From NCBI GenBank assembly GCA_945947575.1, contig CAMEYM010000021.1, positions 1 to 53,376 on the forward strand: DNA of 53,376 bases, read 5' to 3'. Of this stretch, positions 28,727 through 38,900 are shown piece after piece. The notes under the pieces were generated by a model that saw nothing but the letters and a program-made list of their open reading frames with translations, searched no databases and was not told the DNA's origin. The first letter of the stretch is position 1. Each line of letters begins with the position of its first letter. Made by a program: the position numbers and the translations under genes. This stretch comes from Rhizobium sp. Q54 (GTDB lineage Bacteria > Pseudomonadota > Alphaproteobacteria > UBA2966 > CAIVPW01).

Positions 28727-29871
28727 GCCGACGCGTTCCCGATCAGCCAGCGCGCTTCGAGATCGCTGACCCGGCGGCGGGTCAACGCGAGCAGGAGGCC
28801 CATGCCGAGAGCAAGGGCGAGCAGCGACGAGCCGCCGTAGGAGATGAACGGCAACGTCATCCCCTTGGCCGGCAGCAGGCGCAAGTTGACGCCCATGTTG
28901 ACGGCAGCCTGCAGGCCGAACTGGACCAGCAGGCCCGAACCAGCGAGGAGAACGAAGTAGTCGGGCTCGCGCAGCAGGCGCAGCAAGCCGCGCAGCACGA
29001 CGAACGCAAACGTCGCGGCGATCAGGATGCAAGCGACCATGCCGAACTCCTCGCCGACGACGGCGAAGATGAAATCGGTGTGCGCGTCCGGGAGCACGCT
29101 CTTCACGACGCCCTCGCCGGGGCCACGGCCGAACGGACCGCCGGCGGAAAACGCATTGAGCGCGGTCTCGACCTGGAAGTTCTCGCCGGAGGCCGGATAG
29201 AGGAAGCGATCGATGCGCTCGGTGACGTGCGGCACGAAGGTGTAGGCAGCCGACAGCGCCGCGGCGCCGGCGACAACGGCCATGCCGACCCACAGCAGCG
29301 GCAGGCCGGCGAGGAACGCCTGGCCAAACCAAACGGAGGCGACGACCGCGGCCATGCCGAAGTCCGGCTGCAAGGCGAGCAACGCCAGTACCCAGCAGAG
29401 CAATGCACCTGCCAGCGCGCCGAAGCGCCAGTCTGCGTGGCGCTGCTGCAGCGCCAGAAGCCAGGCGGTGACGATGGCGAAGGCCGGCTTGGCGAGCTCG
29501 GACGGTTGGAACTGGACGCCTTCGATGACGATCCAGCGGTGCGCGCCGTTCAGCTGCGGACCCCACAACAGCGCGGCGAACATGAGCGCAGCGGCAACGA
29601 CGAAGGCGGCCACGCCGATGCGGCGCACGCCGATGGGTGACAGCAGCGACGCCGCCAACAGGACGAACACCGCAGGCGCCAGGAACAGGGCTTGGCGCTC
29701 GACGAAGTGGAACGACTCGATGCCGATGCGCTCGGCTACTGCCGGGCTCGCGGCAGCCACCAGGATCATGCCGACGGCCATGAGCACGCCGATGGCGCCG
29801 AGGGTGAGGCGGTCGACCGTCCACCACCAGCGGCCGATGATCGAATTGTCGGTGCGGGCCGGGCCGATCAT
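28723..29871 (-). CDS. ftsW: SEDS peptidoglycan glycosyltransferase FtsW
   Basis: 382 residues, ATG at 29869-29871 with 4-nt overlap to murD. About ten transmembrane helices are readable from hydrophobic stretches. Family motifs are GVQFQPSELAKPAFAIVTAW, the ALNAFSAGGPFGRGPGEGV loop, DAHTDFIFAVVGEEFG and MTLPFISYGGSSLLALALG. It polymerises lipid II at the septum together with FtsI, encoded six genes upstream in the same transcript. Confidence 0.96.
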   Translation of the reverse strand: MIGPARTDNSIIGRWWWTVDRLTLGAIGVLMAVGMILVAAASPAVAERIGIESFHFVERQALFLAPAVFVLLAASLLSPIGVRRIGVAAFVVAAALMFAALLWGPQLNGAHRWIVIEGVQFQPSELAKPAFAIVTAWLLALQQRHADWRFGALAGALLCWVLALLALQPDFGMAAVVASVWFGQAFLAGLPLLWVGMAVVAGAAALSAAYTFVPHVTERIDRFLYPASGENFQVETALNAFSAGGPFGRGPGEGVVKSVLPDAHTDFIFAVVGEEFGMVACILIAATFAFVVLRGLLRLLREPDYFVLLAGSGLLVQFGLQAAVNMGVNLRLLPAKGMTLPFISYGGSSLLALALGMGLLLALTRRRVSDLEARWLIGNASA

Positions 29872-31271
29872 GGGCGTGCCTCGGCGCGGAGTTCGGCAAC
29901 GAGCTGCCGGAACGCGTCGCCGCGCTCCTCGAAGTTCTTGAACTGGTCGAACGACGCGCAGGCCGGCGACAGCAGCACGACCGGGTCGTCGATATCGTCA
30001 CGGCCGGCCGCCGCGAAGGCGTCGCGCACGGCGCGCGCCAGCGTGCCGGAGCGCGTGACGTCGATGTCGTCGCCAATGGTGCGGGCGAAGGCATCCGCGG
30101 CCTCGCCGATCAGGAAGGCGTTGCGGACGCGGGGGAAGAACGAGCGCAGGGATTCGATGCCGCCTTCCTTGGGGCGGCCGCCGGCGATCCAGTAGATGTT
30201 CGCGAAGCAGGCAAGCGCGCGGGCCGCAGCATCGGCGTTGGTCGCCTTGGAATCGTTGACGAAACGCACGCCGTCGATGGTGCCGACGTCTTCGATCCGA
30301 TGAGCGAGGCCCGGGAAGGTGAGCAGCGCCGCAGCGACCGCATGTGGCGCGCAGCCAAGACTGACGGCCGCGGCGTAGGCGACCGCCATGTTCTGCCAAT
30401 TGTGGACGCCGACCAGGCGAGCGGTGCGCAAATCGACAATGCGTTGCCCCGCACCATGACGCGCGTCGTGCAGGATGCCATCGCGGACGAACACGCCGCC
30501 GCGCAATTCCCGGCCGACGCTGACCGGAATGACGTTCTTGCGGCGGGCGGTGCTGGCACGCTCGAACATCGCGGCGGAGTCCGCGTCGTCCACGCCGATC
30601 ACGGCGACCTGGTCGTCACGCTGCTGATGGAACAGGCGTTCCTTGGCGGCGATGTAACCGGCCATGCTTCCGTGGCGATCGATGTGGTCGGGCGTGATGT
30701 TCAAGAGCACCGCGACATCGGCAGCGAAGGTGCGGGTGAGGTCGATCTGGTAGCTCGACAGCTCGAGCACGTAGGTGCCGCCCTGCCCAAGCTTGGGCAA
30801 CTCCAGCACCGGGGTGCCAAGGTTGCCGCCCTCGATAGCATCGCGCCCGCAGGCGCGCAGGACGTAGGCGAGCAGCGCCGTGGTTGTGGACTTGCCGTTG
30901 GTGCCGGTAATGGCGGCGACGCGCGCGCCGGTACCAGCGTCGCGACACTGGCGGGCGAACAGCTCCATGTCGCCGATGACTTCGCAGCCGGCAGCGCGGG
31001 CGAGCAGTACCGCTTCGTGGGGCATCGGCGCCTGCAGCGGCACGCCCGGGCTCGGCACCAGGGCGGCGACGCCGCGCCAGTCCATCGAATAGAAGTCGGC
31101 GACGGCCGTGCCATCGGCTTCGGCCGAGGCGCGCCGGGCAGGCGCGTCGTCCCAGGCGATCACCTTGGCGCCACCGGCGCGCAATGCACGCGCAGACGCG
31201 CTGCCGCTCTTGGCCAAACCAAGGACGGCGACCGTGCGGCCCGCGAACGTGGTGATCGGAATCATCTCCAT
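29868..31271 (-). CDS. murD: UDP-N-acetylmuramoylalanine--D-glutamate ligase
   Basis: 467 residues from ATG 31269-31271, sharing one base with the mraY stop (TGATG). The N-terminal domain begins TVAVLGLAKSGSASARAL. The P-loop is AAITGTNGKSTTTALLAYV, then LELSSYQIDLTRTF, LLNITPDHIDRHGSM with the carbamylated-lysine neighbourhood, and FVNDSKATNADAAARAL in the C-terminal domain. It adds D-Glu to UDP-MurNAc-L-Ala. The upstream extension of the frame is antisense noise. Confidence 0.97.
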   Translation of the reverse strand: MEMIPITTFAGRTVAVLGLAKSGSASARALRAGGAKVIAWDDAPARRASAEADGTAVADFYSMDWRGVAALVPSPGVPLQAPMPHEAVLLARAAGCEVIGDMELFARQCRDAGTGARVAAITGTNGKSTTTALLAYVLRACGRDAIEGGNLGTPVLELPKLGQGGTYVLELSSYQIDLTRTFAADVAVLLNITPDHIDRHGSMAGYIAAKERLFHQQRDDQVAVIGVDDADSAAMFERASTARRKNVIPVSVGRELRGGVFVRDGILHDARHGAGQRIVDLRTARLVGVHNWQNMAVAYAAAVSLGCAPHAVAAALLTFPGLAHRIEDVGTIDGVRFVNDSKATNADAAARALACFANIYWIAGGRPKEGGIESLRSFFPRVRNAFLIGEAADAFARTIGDDIDVTRSGTLARAVRDAFAAAGRDDIDDPVVLLSPACASFDQFKNFEERGDAFRQLVAELRAEARP

Positions 31272-32359
31272 CACCGGAGCTTCAGCGTCGAGAGGCCGAC
31301 GAGCGCGAGCACAACGGCGATGATCCAGAAGCGGATGACGATGGTCGCCTCCGCCCAGCCCTTTTCCTCGTAGTGGTGATGCAACGGCGCCATGCGGAAG
31401 ACACGCTTGCCGGTGAGCTTGAACGAGACGACCTGAACGAACACCGACACCGTCTCGAGCACGAACAAGCCGCCGATGATGGCGAGCACCAGTTCGTGCT
31501 TGGTGATGACGCTGACCGCGCCGAGCGCGCCGCCCATCGACAGAGAACCAGTGTCGCCCATGAACAGCATGGCGGGTGGTGCGTTGAACCAAAGGAAGCC
31601 GAGACCGGCCCCCACCAGCGCCCCGCAGAACACGGCGAGCTCGCCGGCGCCAGGCACGAGGTTGATCTGCAGGTAGTTGGCGAACAGCACGTTGCCGGCG
31701 AGGTAGGCGATGAGGGCGAAGCTCGCCGCGGCGATCATCACCGGCACGATCGCCAAGCCGTCGAGGCCGTCCGTTAGGTTCACGGCGTTGGAGGCGCCCA
31801 CCATGATGAGGGCGGCGATCGGAATGAAGAAGACGCCGAGCGGCACCAGCACGTTCTTGAAGAACGGCACGGCGAGGCCGCTGTCGAGATTGTCGGGCGC
31901 GACGGACACGATCCATGTCGTCGCCACCGCAGCAATGAGGATCTCGAACACGAGCTTCGTGCGCCCCGACACGCCGCGGTGATTGGCGCGCGTGACCTTG
32001 AGGTAGTCGTCGGCAAACCCGACCGCGCCGAAACCAATGGTGACGAGCAGCGCGGCCCACACGTATCCGTTGCGCAGATCGGCCCACAGCAGGGTGGCGA
32101 TGCCGAACGCCAGCAGGATGAGCACACCGCCCATGGTGGGGGTGCCGGCCTTGGAGACGATGTGAGTCTGCGGACCGTCCGGGCGGATCGGCTGGCCGGT
32201 GCGCTGCTTCGACTTCAACCAGCGGATGATCGGCGGTCCGAGGAAGAAGCTCAGCACGAGCGCGGTCAGCACGGCGCCGCCGGTGCGGAACGTCAGGTAG
32301 CGCAGCACGTTGAGGGCGGCGAACTGATCGGCGAACGGAAACAGCAGGTGGTAAAGCAT
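31271..32359 (-). CDS. mraY: phospho-N-acetylmuramoyl-pentapeptide-transferase
   Basis: 362 residues, ATG at 32357-32359 (1-nt overlap with the murF stop). Ten transmembrane helices. Conserved cytoplasmic loops are [36 protein letters not shown] with the Mg-binding Asp pair, [30 protein letters not shown] and the histidine motif [19 protein letters not shown]. It transfers phospho-MurNAc-pentapeptide to undecaprenyl phosphate, forming lipid I. It sits in the standard position between murF and murD. Confidence 0.98.
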   Translation of the reverse strand: MLYHLLFPFADQFAALNVLRYLTFRTGGAVLTALVLSFFLGPPIIRWLKSKQRTGQPIRPDGPQTHIVSKAGTPTMGGVLILLAFGIATLLWADLRNGYVWAALLVTIGFGAVGFADDYLKVTRANHRGVSGRTKLVFEILIAAVATTWIVSVAPDNLDSGLAVPFFKNVLVPLGVFFIPIAALIMVGASNAVNLTDGLDGLAIVPVMIAAASFALIAYLAGNVLFANYLQINLVPGAGELAVFCGALVGAGLGFLWFNAPPAMLFMGDTGSLSMGGALGAVSVITKHELVLAIIGGLFVLETVSVFVQVVSFKLTGKRVFRMAPLHHHYEEKGWAEATIVIRFWIIAVVLALVGLSTLKLR

Positions 32360-33777
32360 CAGAGGCCTCCCCTGCCCACGCGGCCATTGCCGATCGACAG
32401 GCCCGACAGCGCGCGCGTCACCGCGGCCATGCCGGTGGCCTGGGAACCTTTGACGAGGATGACGTCGCCGGGGCGCACGACCTCGGCAAGCATCGCCGCC
32501 GCTTCGGACGGCTGCGCCGCGTGACCGCCGCGGCGCGACGGCGACAAGGCGTGGTCGAGCTCCTCGATGTCCTCGCCGACCGTGTAGACCAGGTCGACGC
32601 CGCTCTCCTCGGCGATGCGCGCCAGGTCGGCGTGCAAGCGGCCGGAGCGCGTGCCGAGCTCGCGCATGTCGCCGAGCACGGCGATGCGGCGGCCGCGGCC
32701 CTTCACTTGGGCGCGCCCCAACACCTCGAGCGCCGCGCGCATCGAGGCCGGATTGGCGTTGTAGCTTTCGTCGATGACTTCGAACGGCCCGCCGGCGAGG
32801 GTGACACGCAGGCGGCGGCCGCGGCCGGGGCCCGGATCGACGCGCGCCATGGCCAGCGCAGCGAGGCCGAGATCGGCGCCGAGGGTATGCACCGCGGCGA
32901 GCACGGCGAGGCTGTTCATGACCCAGTGGTGGCCGGGCGCGCCGACCTTGTAGGTCGTGGGCTCGCCGCAGATGTTGGCGGCAACGGTCGAGCAGTCGTC
33001 GAGCAGCGCATGCTTGTGCACGCGCGCATCGGCGTCGGCGTGTTCCCCGAAGCTGATGACTTGGAGGCCGCGGCCGCGCGCCTTGGCGGCGAGGCGGCCA
33101 AAATGGGCGTTGTCGCGATTGAGGATCGCGACGGCGCCCGGCGCCATGCCGTCGAAGATCTCCGCCTTGGCGTCGGCGATGGCTTCGACGGACGGAAAGA
33201 ACTCGAGGTGCGCGACCTCCACCGTCGTGATGATCGCGACGTGTGGCCGCGCCAACGACGATAGGTCGTGGATCTCGCCGGCATGATTCATGCCGATCTC
33301 GAAGACGCCGTACTCGCTGTCGGCCGGCATGCGCGCGAGCGACAGCGGCACGCCCCAGTGGTTGTTGAAGCTGGCGGCGGACGCGTGCGTCGCGCCCGAC
33401 TCGGATAGAGCGAGCTTGAGAGCTTCCTTGGTGCCGGTCTTGCCGGCGCTGCCGGTGACGCCGACGATGCGCGCGTCCGAGCGGGCGCGCGCGGCGGCGC
33501 CCAGCGCGGTCAGCGCAGCCATGGTGTCATCGACGACGAGAAGCGGCGTCGCGTCGCCGGCGTTGGGCGGGCGGTGCGAGACCATCGCGGCGGCGGCACC
33601 CCCGCGCACGGCGGCCTCGGCAAAATCGTGACCGTCGAAACGTGGGCCGGACAGCGCCACGAACAAGTCGCCGGCGCCGACCGAACGGCTGTCGATCGAG
33701 ATGCCGGACGCGGCAAAGGCGTGCGTAGCTTGGCCACGGGTCGCGGCGGCCGCCTCGGCGGAGGTCCACAGGGTCAT
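32359..33777 (-). CDS. murF: UDP-MurNAc-tripeptide--D-alanyl-D-alanine ligase
   Basis: 472 residues, ATG at 33775-33777 overlapping murE by 4 nt. N-terminal [21 protein letters not shown] binds the uridine part. The P-loop is [19 protein letters not shown], with Ser-Ala in place of the more common Thr-Asn. [15 protein letters not shown] and [15 protein letters not shown] follow, and the C-terminal domain includes [20 protein letters not shown]. It joins the Ddl product D-Ala-D-Ala to the tripeptide, completing the pentapeptide. Confidence 0.97.
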   Translation of the reverse strand: MTLWTSAEAAAATRGQATHAFAASGISIDSRSVGAGDLFVALSGPRFDGHDFAEAAVRGGAAAAMVSHRPPNAGDATPLLVVDDTMAALTALGAAARARSDARIVGVTGSAGKTGTKEALKLALSESGATHASAASFNNHWGVPLSLARMPADSEYGVFEIGMNHAGEIHDLSSLARPHVAIITTVEVAHLEFFPSVEAIADAKAEIFDGMAPGAVAILNRDNAHFGRLAAKARGRGLQVISFGEHADADARVHKHALLDDCSTVAANICGEPTTYKVGAPGHHWVMNSLAVLAAVHTLGADLGLAALAMARVDPGPGRGRRLRVTLAGGPFEVIDESYNANPASMRAALEVLGRAQVKGRGRRIAVLGDMRELGTRSGRLHADLARIAEESGVDLVYTVGEDIEELDHALSPSRRGGHAAQPSEAAAMLAEVVRPGDVILVKGSQATGMAAVTRALSGLSIGNGRVGRGGL

Positions 33778-35240
33778 GGCGTCGCCCCCGTCGCCTCGCG
33801 CACCGCGGCGCGCGCATGCTCGGCGTCGTCGAAGGGAAGCACCTGGGTGCCGACGATCTGACCGCTCTCGTGGCCCTTGCCGGCGATGACGAGGACGTCG
33901 CCCTCGTCGAGTCCGGCGATGGCGGTGCGGATGGCCTCGGCGCGATCGCCGATCTCGGTGGCGCGCTCGCAGCCGGCAAGCACCTGGGCGCGGATCTTGG
34001 CCGCGTCCTCGGTGCGCGGGTTGTCGTCGGTGATGATGACGCGATCAGCGAGCTTGCAGGCGATGCTGCCCATCACCGGGCGCTTGCCCGAATCGCGATC
34101 GCCGCCGCAGCCGAACACGATGGACAGGCGGTGGCGCGCATGCGGGCGCAACGCGCGCAGAACCTTTTCGATGGCGTCGGGTGTGTGCGCATAGTCAACG
34201 AAGACGCGCGCGTCGTTGATCTCGGCGACCTCCTGCATGCGGCCGGGCACGCCCTTGAGGGCCGTGATGGCGCGCACGGCGGCGTCAATCGATCCGCCGG
34301 AACCGACGACAAGGCCGAGAGCGCACAGCGCGTTCCACAGCTGGAAGTCGCCGACCAGCGGCACGCGAATGGTCTCGACGCGGCCATCGAACGCCAACTC
34401 GACGTAGGTGCCGCTGCCGTTCGGGCGGAAATTGGCGACGCGCAGCTCGTGGCCGGCGCGGCCGTAGGAAATCACCTGCTGGCGGCGGGCGCGGCATGCA
34501 GCGACGAGCGCCGGATACTCAGGCGCGTCGGCATTGAGCACGGCGACGCCGCCGCGCGGCAGCACGGTCGTGAACAGACTGAGCTTGGCGGCGAAGTACG
34601 CCTCGGTCGAGGCGTGGTAGTCCATGTGATCGCGGCTGAGGTTGGTGAATGCCGCAGCGTCGAGGCTCACGCCGGCGAGGCGTTGCTGATCCAGCCCGTG
34701 GCTGGAGGCTTCCAGAGCGACATGGCTGACGCCGGCCGCCGAAAGCTCCGCGAGCAGGCGATGCAGCTGGATCGGATCGGGCGTCGTGTGCTTGAGCGGC
34801 GTGTGATGCGCACCGGCGAGCACGCCGAGGGTGCCGAGGCTGGCGGCCTGCAGTCCTGCCGCCTCCCACATCTGGCGCACGAAGTTCACCACGGACGTCT
34901 TGCCGTTGGTGCCGGTGACCGCGACGAGGACCTCGGGCTCCTGACCAAAGAAGCGCGCGGCCGCCTTGGCGAGGGTGCGGCGCGCATCGTTCACGCCGAT
35001 GAGACGCGCGGAACCGGCATCGGCGCGTACGCCGCGATCGATGAGCACCGCGACCGCGCCGCGCTTCACCGCATCGGCGACGTACTGGCTGCCGTCGTTT
35101 TTCGAGCCCTTGAGGGCGGCGAACAGGTAGCCGGGCTTTACGTCGGTGGAATGGGCTGCAATGCCCGCAATGTCGATATCGCCCGCGGCGCCCTTGTCGG
35201 CGCCGGTCCACTCACCGCCGACCAGGTCAGAAAGCAGCAC
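33774..35240 (-). CDS. murE: UDP-MurNAc-L-Ala-D-Glu--meso-DAP ligase
   Basis: 488 residues taking the GTG at 35238-35240 as start: GGAGG stands seven bases before it, whereas the ATG at 35258 has no SD. Visible motifs are SRD-type uridine site IAAHSTDVKPGYLFAALKG, P-loop VTGTNGKTSVVNFVRQMW, ALEASSHGLDQQRLAG, FTNLSRDHMDYH, VFVDYAHTPDAIEKVLRAL and FGCGGDRDSGKRPVMG. DNPR in ITDDNPRTED is the signature of enzymes that add meso-diaminopimelate, so the wall is Gram-negative DAP type. The start overlaps the ftsI end by 14 nt. Confidence 0.96.
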   Translation of the reverse strand: MLLSDLVGGEWTGADKGAAGDIDIAGIAAHSTDVKPGYLFAALKGSKNDGSQYVADAVKRGAVAVLIDRGVRADAGSARLIGVNDARRTLAKAAARFFGQEPEVLVAVTGTNGKTSVVNFVRQMWEAAGLQAASLGTLGVLAGAHHTPLKHTTPDPIQLHRLLAELSAAGVSHVALEASSHGLDQQRLAGVSLDAAAFTNLSRDHMDYHASTEAYFAAKLSLFTTVLPRGGVAVLNADAPEYPALVAACRARRQQVISYGRAGHELRVANFRPNGSGTYVELAFDGRVETIRVPLVGDFQLWNALCALGLVVGSGGSIDAAVRAITALKGVPGRMQEVAEINDARVFVDYAHTPDAIEKVLRALRPHARHRLSIVFGCGGDRDSGKRPVMGSIACKLADRVIITDDNPRTEDAAKIRAQVLAGCERATEIGDRAEAIRTAIAGLDEGDVLVIAGKGHESGQIVGTQVLPFDDAEHARAAVREATGATP

Positions 35241-36993
35241 TCGGCGACCTCCGCCCATCGAGCGAGACGAACAACGCGCGTCGAACGTCGGTGGACTTGT
35301 CGTCCACCGGGGCAACTCCCAGCATCGGCCCGGCGCGCCCAACGATGCGCGAAACTATCGGGGCAGCGGTCCAGCCGCCTGTGGCAAATCCTTGCGTGGA
35401 CGCGGTGCCGGTCGGCTCGTCGAGCATGACCAGCACGACGTACTCGGGATCGTTCATCGGGAAGGCTGCGGCAAAAGACGACACCAGCGCGTTCTTCTTG
35501 TATCCACCCGCAACCGCCTTCTCGGCAGTGCCCGTCTTGCCGCCGACCAGATAGCCCAGGCTGTCGGCCTGCCGCCCCGTGCCTTCCTCGACGTTGAGGC
35601 GCAGCAGGCGGCGCATCACGTCCGAGGTGTCCTGGGACAGGACGCGTTCCCGTGCTCCCGGCCGCCCGCCCGCCAGCAGCGTGGGCGCGACCTTGAAGCC
35701 GCCGTTCACCGCCGCTGCAAAGCCGGCGGCATACTGCAGGGGACTCATGGCGATTCCGTGGCCGAAGGCGATGGTGATGGTGTTGATGTCGCGCCAGATC
35801 TCGGGCACCAGCGGGGCGCCCGCTTCGGGCAGTTCGATGGGCAGCCGATCGAGCATGCCGAGCTTGGCAAGGAAGCCGCGCTGACGCTCGCTGCCGACCT
35901 CCATGGCCATGCGCGCCGCCCCAATGTTGGAGGAGTAGACAAACACCTCCGGTACGGTCAGCCAGCGGTTCTTGGCGTGGTCGTCGTGAATGGTGAAGCG
36001 CGAGATGCGCAACGGCTTGGTCGCGTCGAAGCGCTCGTCCAGGCGCGCCGTGCCGTAGTCGAGGGCCATCGCCACGGTCATGACCTTCATGGTCGAGCCG
36101 GGCTCGAACACGCCGAGGGTGGCGCGATTGAAGCGCGAATCGGCGGAAGCTTCGCCGACGCGGTTCGGGTCGAAGTCCGGTACCGAAACGAGCGCGATGA
36201 GCTCGCCGGTGTGGGCGTCCATGACGATGCCCGCAGCGCCCTTGGCGTTGAAGTCCACCATGGCGCGCAGGAGCTCCTCGCGCACCGCGTATTGCACGCG
36301 CGTATCCAGGCTGAGCTTGAGCGGAGCGGCGAGCCCGCTTTGCGGGAACGCGCGCAGGGCGTTGTCGAAGAACTGCTCGACGCCGGCGATGCCCTTGTTG
36401 TCGATGTCCGAGTAGCCGACGACGTGGGCGGTGAGCGCGCCGACCGGATACATCCGGCGCTGCTCCCGCTGGAAGCCGATGCCGGGCAGACCGAGGCGAT
36501 TGACGTCGGCCTGCTCCTTGGGCGTCAGGTGACGCTTGAGCCAGGCGAAGGTGCGGCCGGATTCGAGCTTGGTACGCAACTCTGCCGCGGGCAGATCCGT
36601 CAGCACGGCAGCGAGCGCCATCGCAGTGCGCGCCGGGTCTTGAACCAATTTCGGCTCGGCATAGAGCGACGCGACGGAAAGGTCGGTGGCAAGGACGACG
36701 CCGTTGCGATCGGTGATGTCGGCGCGCGCGCGCACCACCGCTGGCCACGCGTCGGCCGTGCGTGTGCTGGCTTCGGGCTTCGACGCGGCAAGATCGACGA
36801 GGCGGCCGCCGATGACCGAGAAGCACAGGGCGAACAGCGCCGCTACCGCGATGACGCGGCGATGCGCCATCGCCAGGGCGTCGTTGCCGGAACGGGGATC
36901 GGATTTCGAAGAGGCGCTGACGCGGACCCGCCCGTCGGGAGGAGATCGGGTCGGATCCGCGTCATGCCTAGCCATGAACGTGGGCGCGTTCAT
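35227..36993 (-). CDS. ftsI: septal transpeptidase FtsI (PBP3)
   Basis: 588 residues, ATG at 36991-36993, overlapping the ftsL stop by 4 nt. A basic/Ser-rich cytoplasmic tail leads to one transmembrane segment (about 46-64), then the pedestal domain (RADITDRNGVVLATDL, REQRRMYPVGALTAHVVGY). The transpeptidase domain has active-site Ser300 in EPGSTMKV (SxxK), SSN at 354-356 and KTGTAEK at 486-488. It cross-links septal peptidoglycan and works with FtsW. It is a class B enzyme without a transglycosylase domain. Confidence 0.97.
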   Translation of the reverse strand: MNAPTFMARHDADPTRSPPDGRVRVSASSKSDPRSGNDALAMAHRRVIAVAALFALCFSVIGGRLVDLAASKPEASTRTADAWPAVVRARADITDRNGVVLATDLSVASLYAEPKLVQDPARTAMALAAVLTDLPAAELRTKLESGRTFAWLKRHLTPKEQADVNRLGLPGIGFQREQRRMYPVGALTAHVVGYSDIDNKGIAGVEQFFDNALRAFPQSGLAAPLKLSLDTRVQYAVREELLRAMVDFNAKGAAGIVMDAHTGELIALVSVPDFDPNRVGEASADSRFNRATLGVFEPGSTMKVMTVAMALDYGTARLDERFDATKPLRISRFTIHDDHAKNRWLTVPEVFVYSSNIGAARMAMEVGSERQRGFLAKLGMLDRLPIELPEAGAPLVPEIWRDINTITIAFGHGIAMSPLQYAAGFAAAVNGGFKVAPTLLAGGRPGARERVLSQDTSDVMRRLLRLNVEEGTGRQADSLGYLVGGKTGTAEKAVAGGYKKNALVSSFAAAFPMNDPEYVVLVMLDEPTGTASTQGFATGGWTAAPIVSRIVGRAGPMLGVAPVDDKSTDVRRALFVSLDGRRSPSAAF

Positions 36994-37388
36994 GGTGCCT
37001 CCCTCTTGCCGGCCGGGGTCGCTTGGGCGGGCGAAACGGCCGGTGTAAGCCGGAGGGGAGGTTCCCGGCTTTGGGTAGCAGCGAGTGCAGCTTGGCTACG
37101 AAGGCTGTTGCGAAGCGGTATGGATTCGAGCGCGCCGAGTTGGCGCACAGCGACGGGCTTCAGTTCGAGGTGGCGCGCGGTCAGCTCGGAGAGACGGTCC
37201 GGCCGGTTGAGGAAGCTCCACTCCGCTTCCAGAACCTGCAGCGTCTCCTCCTGGCGCGCGAGCGTGCGCGTCAGCGCGGTCACTTCCGCGTCGAGACGCT
37301 CGACCTCGTACTTCATGGCGTAGACGCCTATCGAGAGCAGCGAGCTCAGCAGCACGGCGGCGCCGAAGATGATGCCGGCGCGGGTCAT
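36990..37388 (-). CDS. ftsL: cell division protein FtsL
   Basis: 132 residues from ATG 37386-37388, overlapping rsmH by 4 nt. A single transmembrane helix (IIFGAAVLLSSLLSIGVYAM, about 5-24) is followed by a coiled coil (YEVERLDAEVTALTRTLARQ). FLNRPDRLSELTARHLELKP then follows, the conserved alphaproteobacterial FtsL end. A Pro/Ala-rich tail of about 30 residues follows. It joins FtsB and FtsQ in activating FtsWI. The sequence is weakly conserved in general, so the call relies on topology, motif and position. Confidence 0.9.
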   Translation of the reverse strand: MTRAGIIFGAAVLLSSLLSIGVYAMKYEVERLDAEVTALTRTLARQEETLQVLEAEWSFLNRPDRLSELTARHLELKPVAVRQLGALESIPLRNSLRSQAALAATQSREPPLRLTPAVSPAQATPAGKREAP

Positions 37389-38350
37389 GCGGCCGTCGCC
37401 CAACTCGGTGCGTCGGTACGGATCGCGGCGCGCAGACGCGCCGAACGCGAGCGCGGATTGTCGATGATCTCGGCTGCCGTGGGCTTCTCGGCGCCGCGAT
37501 GCAGGAGGCGGAACGTCGGGGCGCGCTGGGCCACGGCGGGCGGCGCGTGGCGGCTCGGATTGGGCACATTGCCGGAGCGCTCGGTGAGGAACTGCTTCAC
37601 CGTGCGGTCTTCGAGGGAATGGAAGGCGACGACGGCGAGGCGGCCGTCGGGCGCGAGCAACTCTTCGGCTGCGTCGAGACCGCGCTCGAGCTCGCCGAGC
37701 TCGTCGTTCACCAACATGCGCAGCGCCTGGAAGGTGCGCGTGGCGGGGTGGATCGTGCCGCCTTCGCGGCGGCGCTCCGCCGGCGCCGCGTGCGCGACGA
37801 TCTCCGCAAGATCGCGCGTACGGTCTATGCGCCGGCGGCCCCGCATCTCGACGACGGCACGCGCAATACGCCGCGCGTGACGCTCTTCGCCCAGCTTGAA
37901 GAGCGTGTCGGCGAGATCAACCTCCGACATGGTGTTGACGAGATCCTCGGCGCTCGGGCCATCGGTGCCCATGCGCATGTCGAGCGGACCGTCCTTGGAA
38001 AACGAGAACCCGCGCTCGGCCTGGTCGAGCTGCTGGGAGGAGACGCCGAGGTCCATGACGACACCGGCCACGTGCGTGACCCCTTCGCTGCGCAGGACCT
38101 TGGCGGCTTCGCTGAAACGCGCCAGCACGACGCGCAGGCGGCCGCGGTAGTGCGCGACGAGGGTTTGCGCTCGGGCGATGGCGTCGGGATCGCGATCGAT
38201 GGCCCACACGTGCACAGCCGCCGATTCCAACAGCGCGCGGGTGTAGCCACCGTCGCCGTAGGTCATGTCGACGTGCACGCTGCCGTCCTGAGGGCTAAGC
38301 GCGGCGATCGCCTCGCGCAGCATGACGGGGATGTGACCCGAGCTATGCAC
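37385..38350 (-). CDS. rsmH: 16S rRNA (cytosine(1402)-N(4))-methyltransferase
   Basis: 321 residues, ATG at 38348-38350 overlapping the mraZ end by 8 nt. It begins HIPVMLREAIAALSPQDGSV. The SAM motif is VDMTYGDGGYTRALLES, then VWAIDRDPDAIARAQ, VAGVVMDLGVSSQQLDQAERGFSF (shortened here to VMDLGVSSQQLDQAERGF), RAVVEMRGRRRIDRT and a C-terminal AFHSLEDRTVKQFL. It methylates N4 of C1402 in the ribosomal P site; formerly mraW. Confidence 0.97.
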   Translation of the reverse strand: MHSSGHIPVMLREAIAALSPQDGSVHVDMTYGDGGYTRALLESAAVHVWAIDRDPDAIARAQTLVAHYRGRLRVVLARFSEAAKVLRSEGVTHVAGVVMDLGVSSQQLDQAERGFSFSKDGPLDMRMGTDGPSAEDLVNTMSEVDLADTLFKLGEERHARRIARAVVEMRGRRRIDRTRDLAEIVAHAAPAERRREGGTIHPATRTFQALRMLVNDELGELERGLDAAEELLAPDGRLAVVAFHSLEDRTVKQFLTERSGNVPNPSRHAPPAVAQRAPTFRLLHRGAEKPTAAEIIDNPRSRSARLRAAIRTDAPSWATAA

Positions 38351-38822
38351 TCGTGCCTCCCCCGCCGCCGGTCGGCAGCTTGAGGTCTTGGCGCCCTTGC
38401 GCGGCGCGCTGACGCGCCTTCTCTTGCAGCGCCTCGAAGGTAGCCGGCTCCCAGATCTGGAAGCTCTTGCCGCGGCCGACGAACGCTGCCGTCTCGGTGA
38501 TCTTGGCGTGGGCGAGCAGCTTGTCGGGAACGACGATGCGGCCCTCGGGATCGCAGGGCAGCTGCACCGAGTCCGACAGAAAGGAGAACGCGAAGTTGTC
38601 GCGCTCGTCGCTGAACGGGTTGTACTGCTGCTCGATGCCGCTGGTGAGCTTCTCCATCTGCTCGAGGCCCCAACCTTCGATGGCGGGGTGATGGATGGAG
38701 CGGAACAGGACGACGCCGTTGAAGCCCTGCTCGTTGAGGGCAGCGCGAAACGATGCGGGGACGGAAACCCGCCCTTTCTTGTCGACCTTGTTTACGGTCG
38801 TTGAAAGAAATAGTGCCGCCAT
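38343..38822 (-). CDS. mraZ: transcriptional regulator MraZ
   Basis: 159 residues, ATG at 38820-38822. Two SpoVT/AbrB-like halves carry the repeated DxxGR signature: NKVDKKGRVSVPASFRAAL (about 11-29) and LPCDPEGRIVVPDKLLAHA. MraZ forms ring-shaped oligomers that bind TGGGN direct repeats upstream of its own gene and control the dcw operon. Such repeats are found about 90-130 nt upstream here. The C-terminus has a Gly-rich tail. It is the first gene of the dcw transcript. Confidence 0.97.
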   Translation of the reverse strand: MAALFLSTTVNKVDKKGRVSVPASFRAALNEQGFNGVVLFRSIHHPAIEGWGLEQMEKLTSGIEQQYNPFSDERDNFAFSFLSDSVQLPCDPEGRIVVPDKLLAHAKITETAAFVGRGKSFQIWEPATFEALQEKARQRAAQGRQDLKLPTGGGGGTSA

Positions 38823-38900
38823 CCGCGCCCATCCCTCGGACTGACTGGCGGCCGCGCCGGCCGCCCCCGTCCGCGCGCCCCGTGGAGCCCAGCCGCCGGG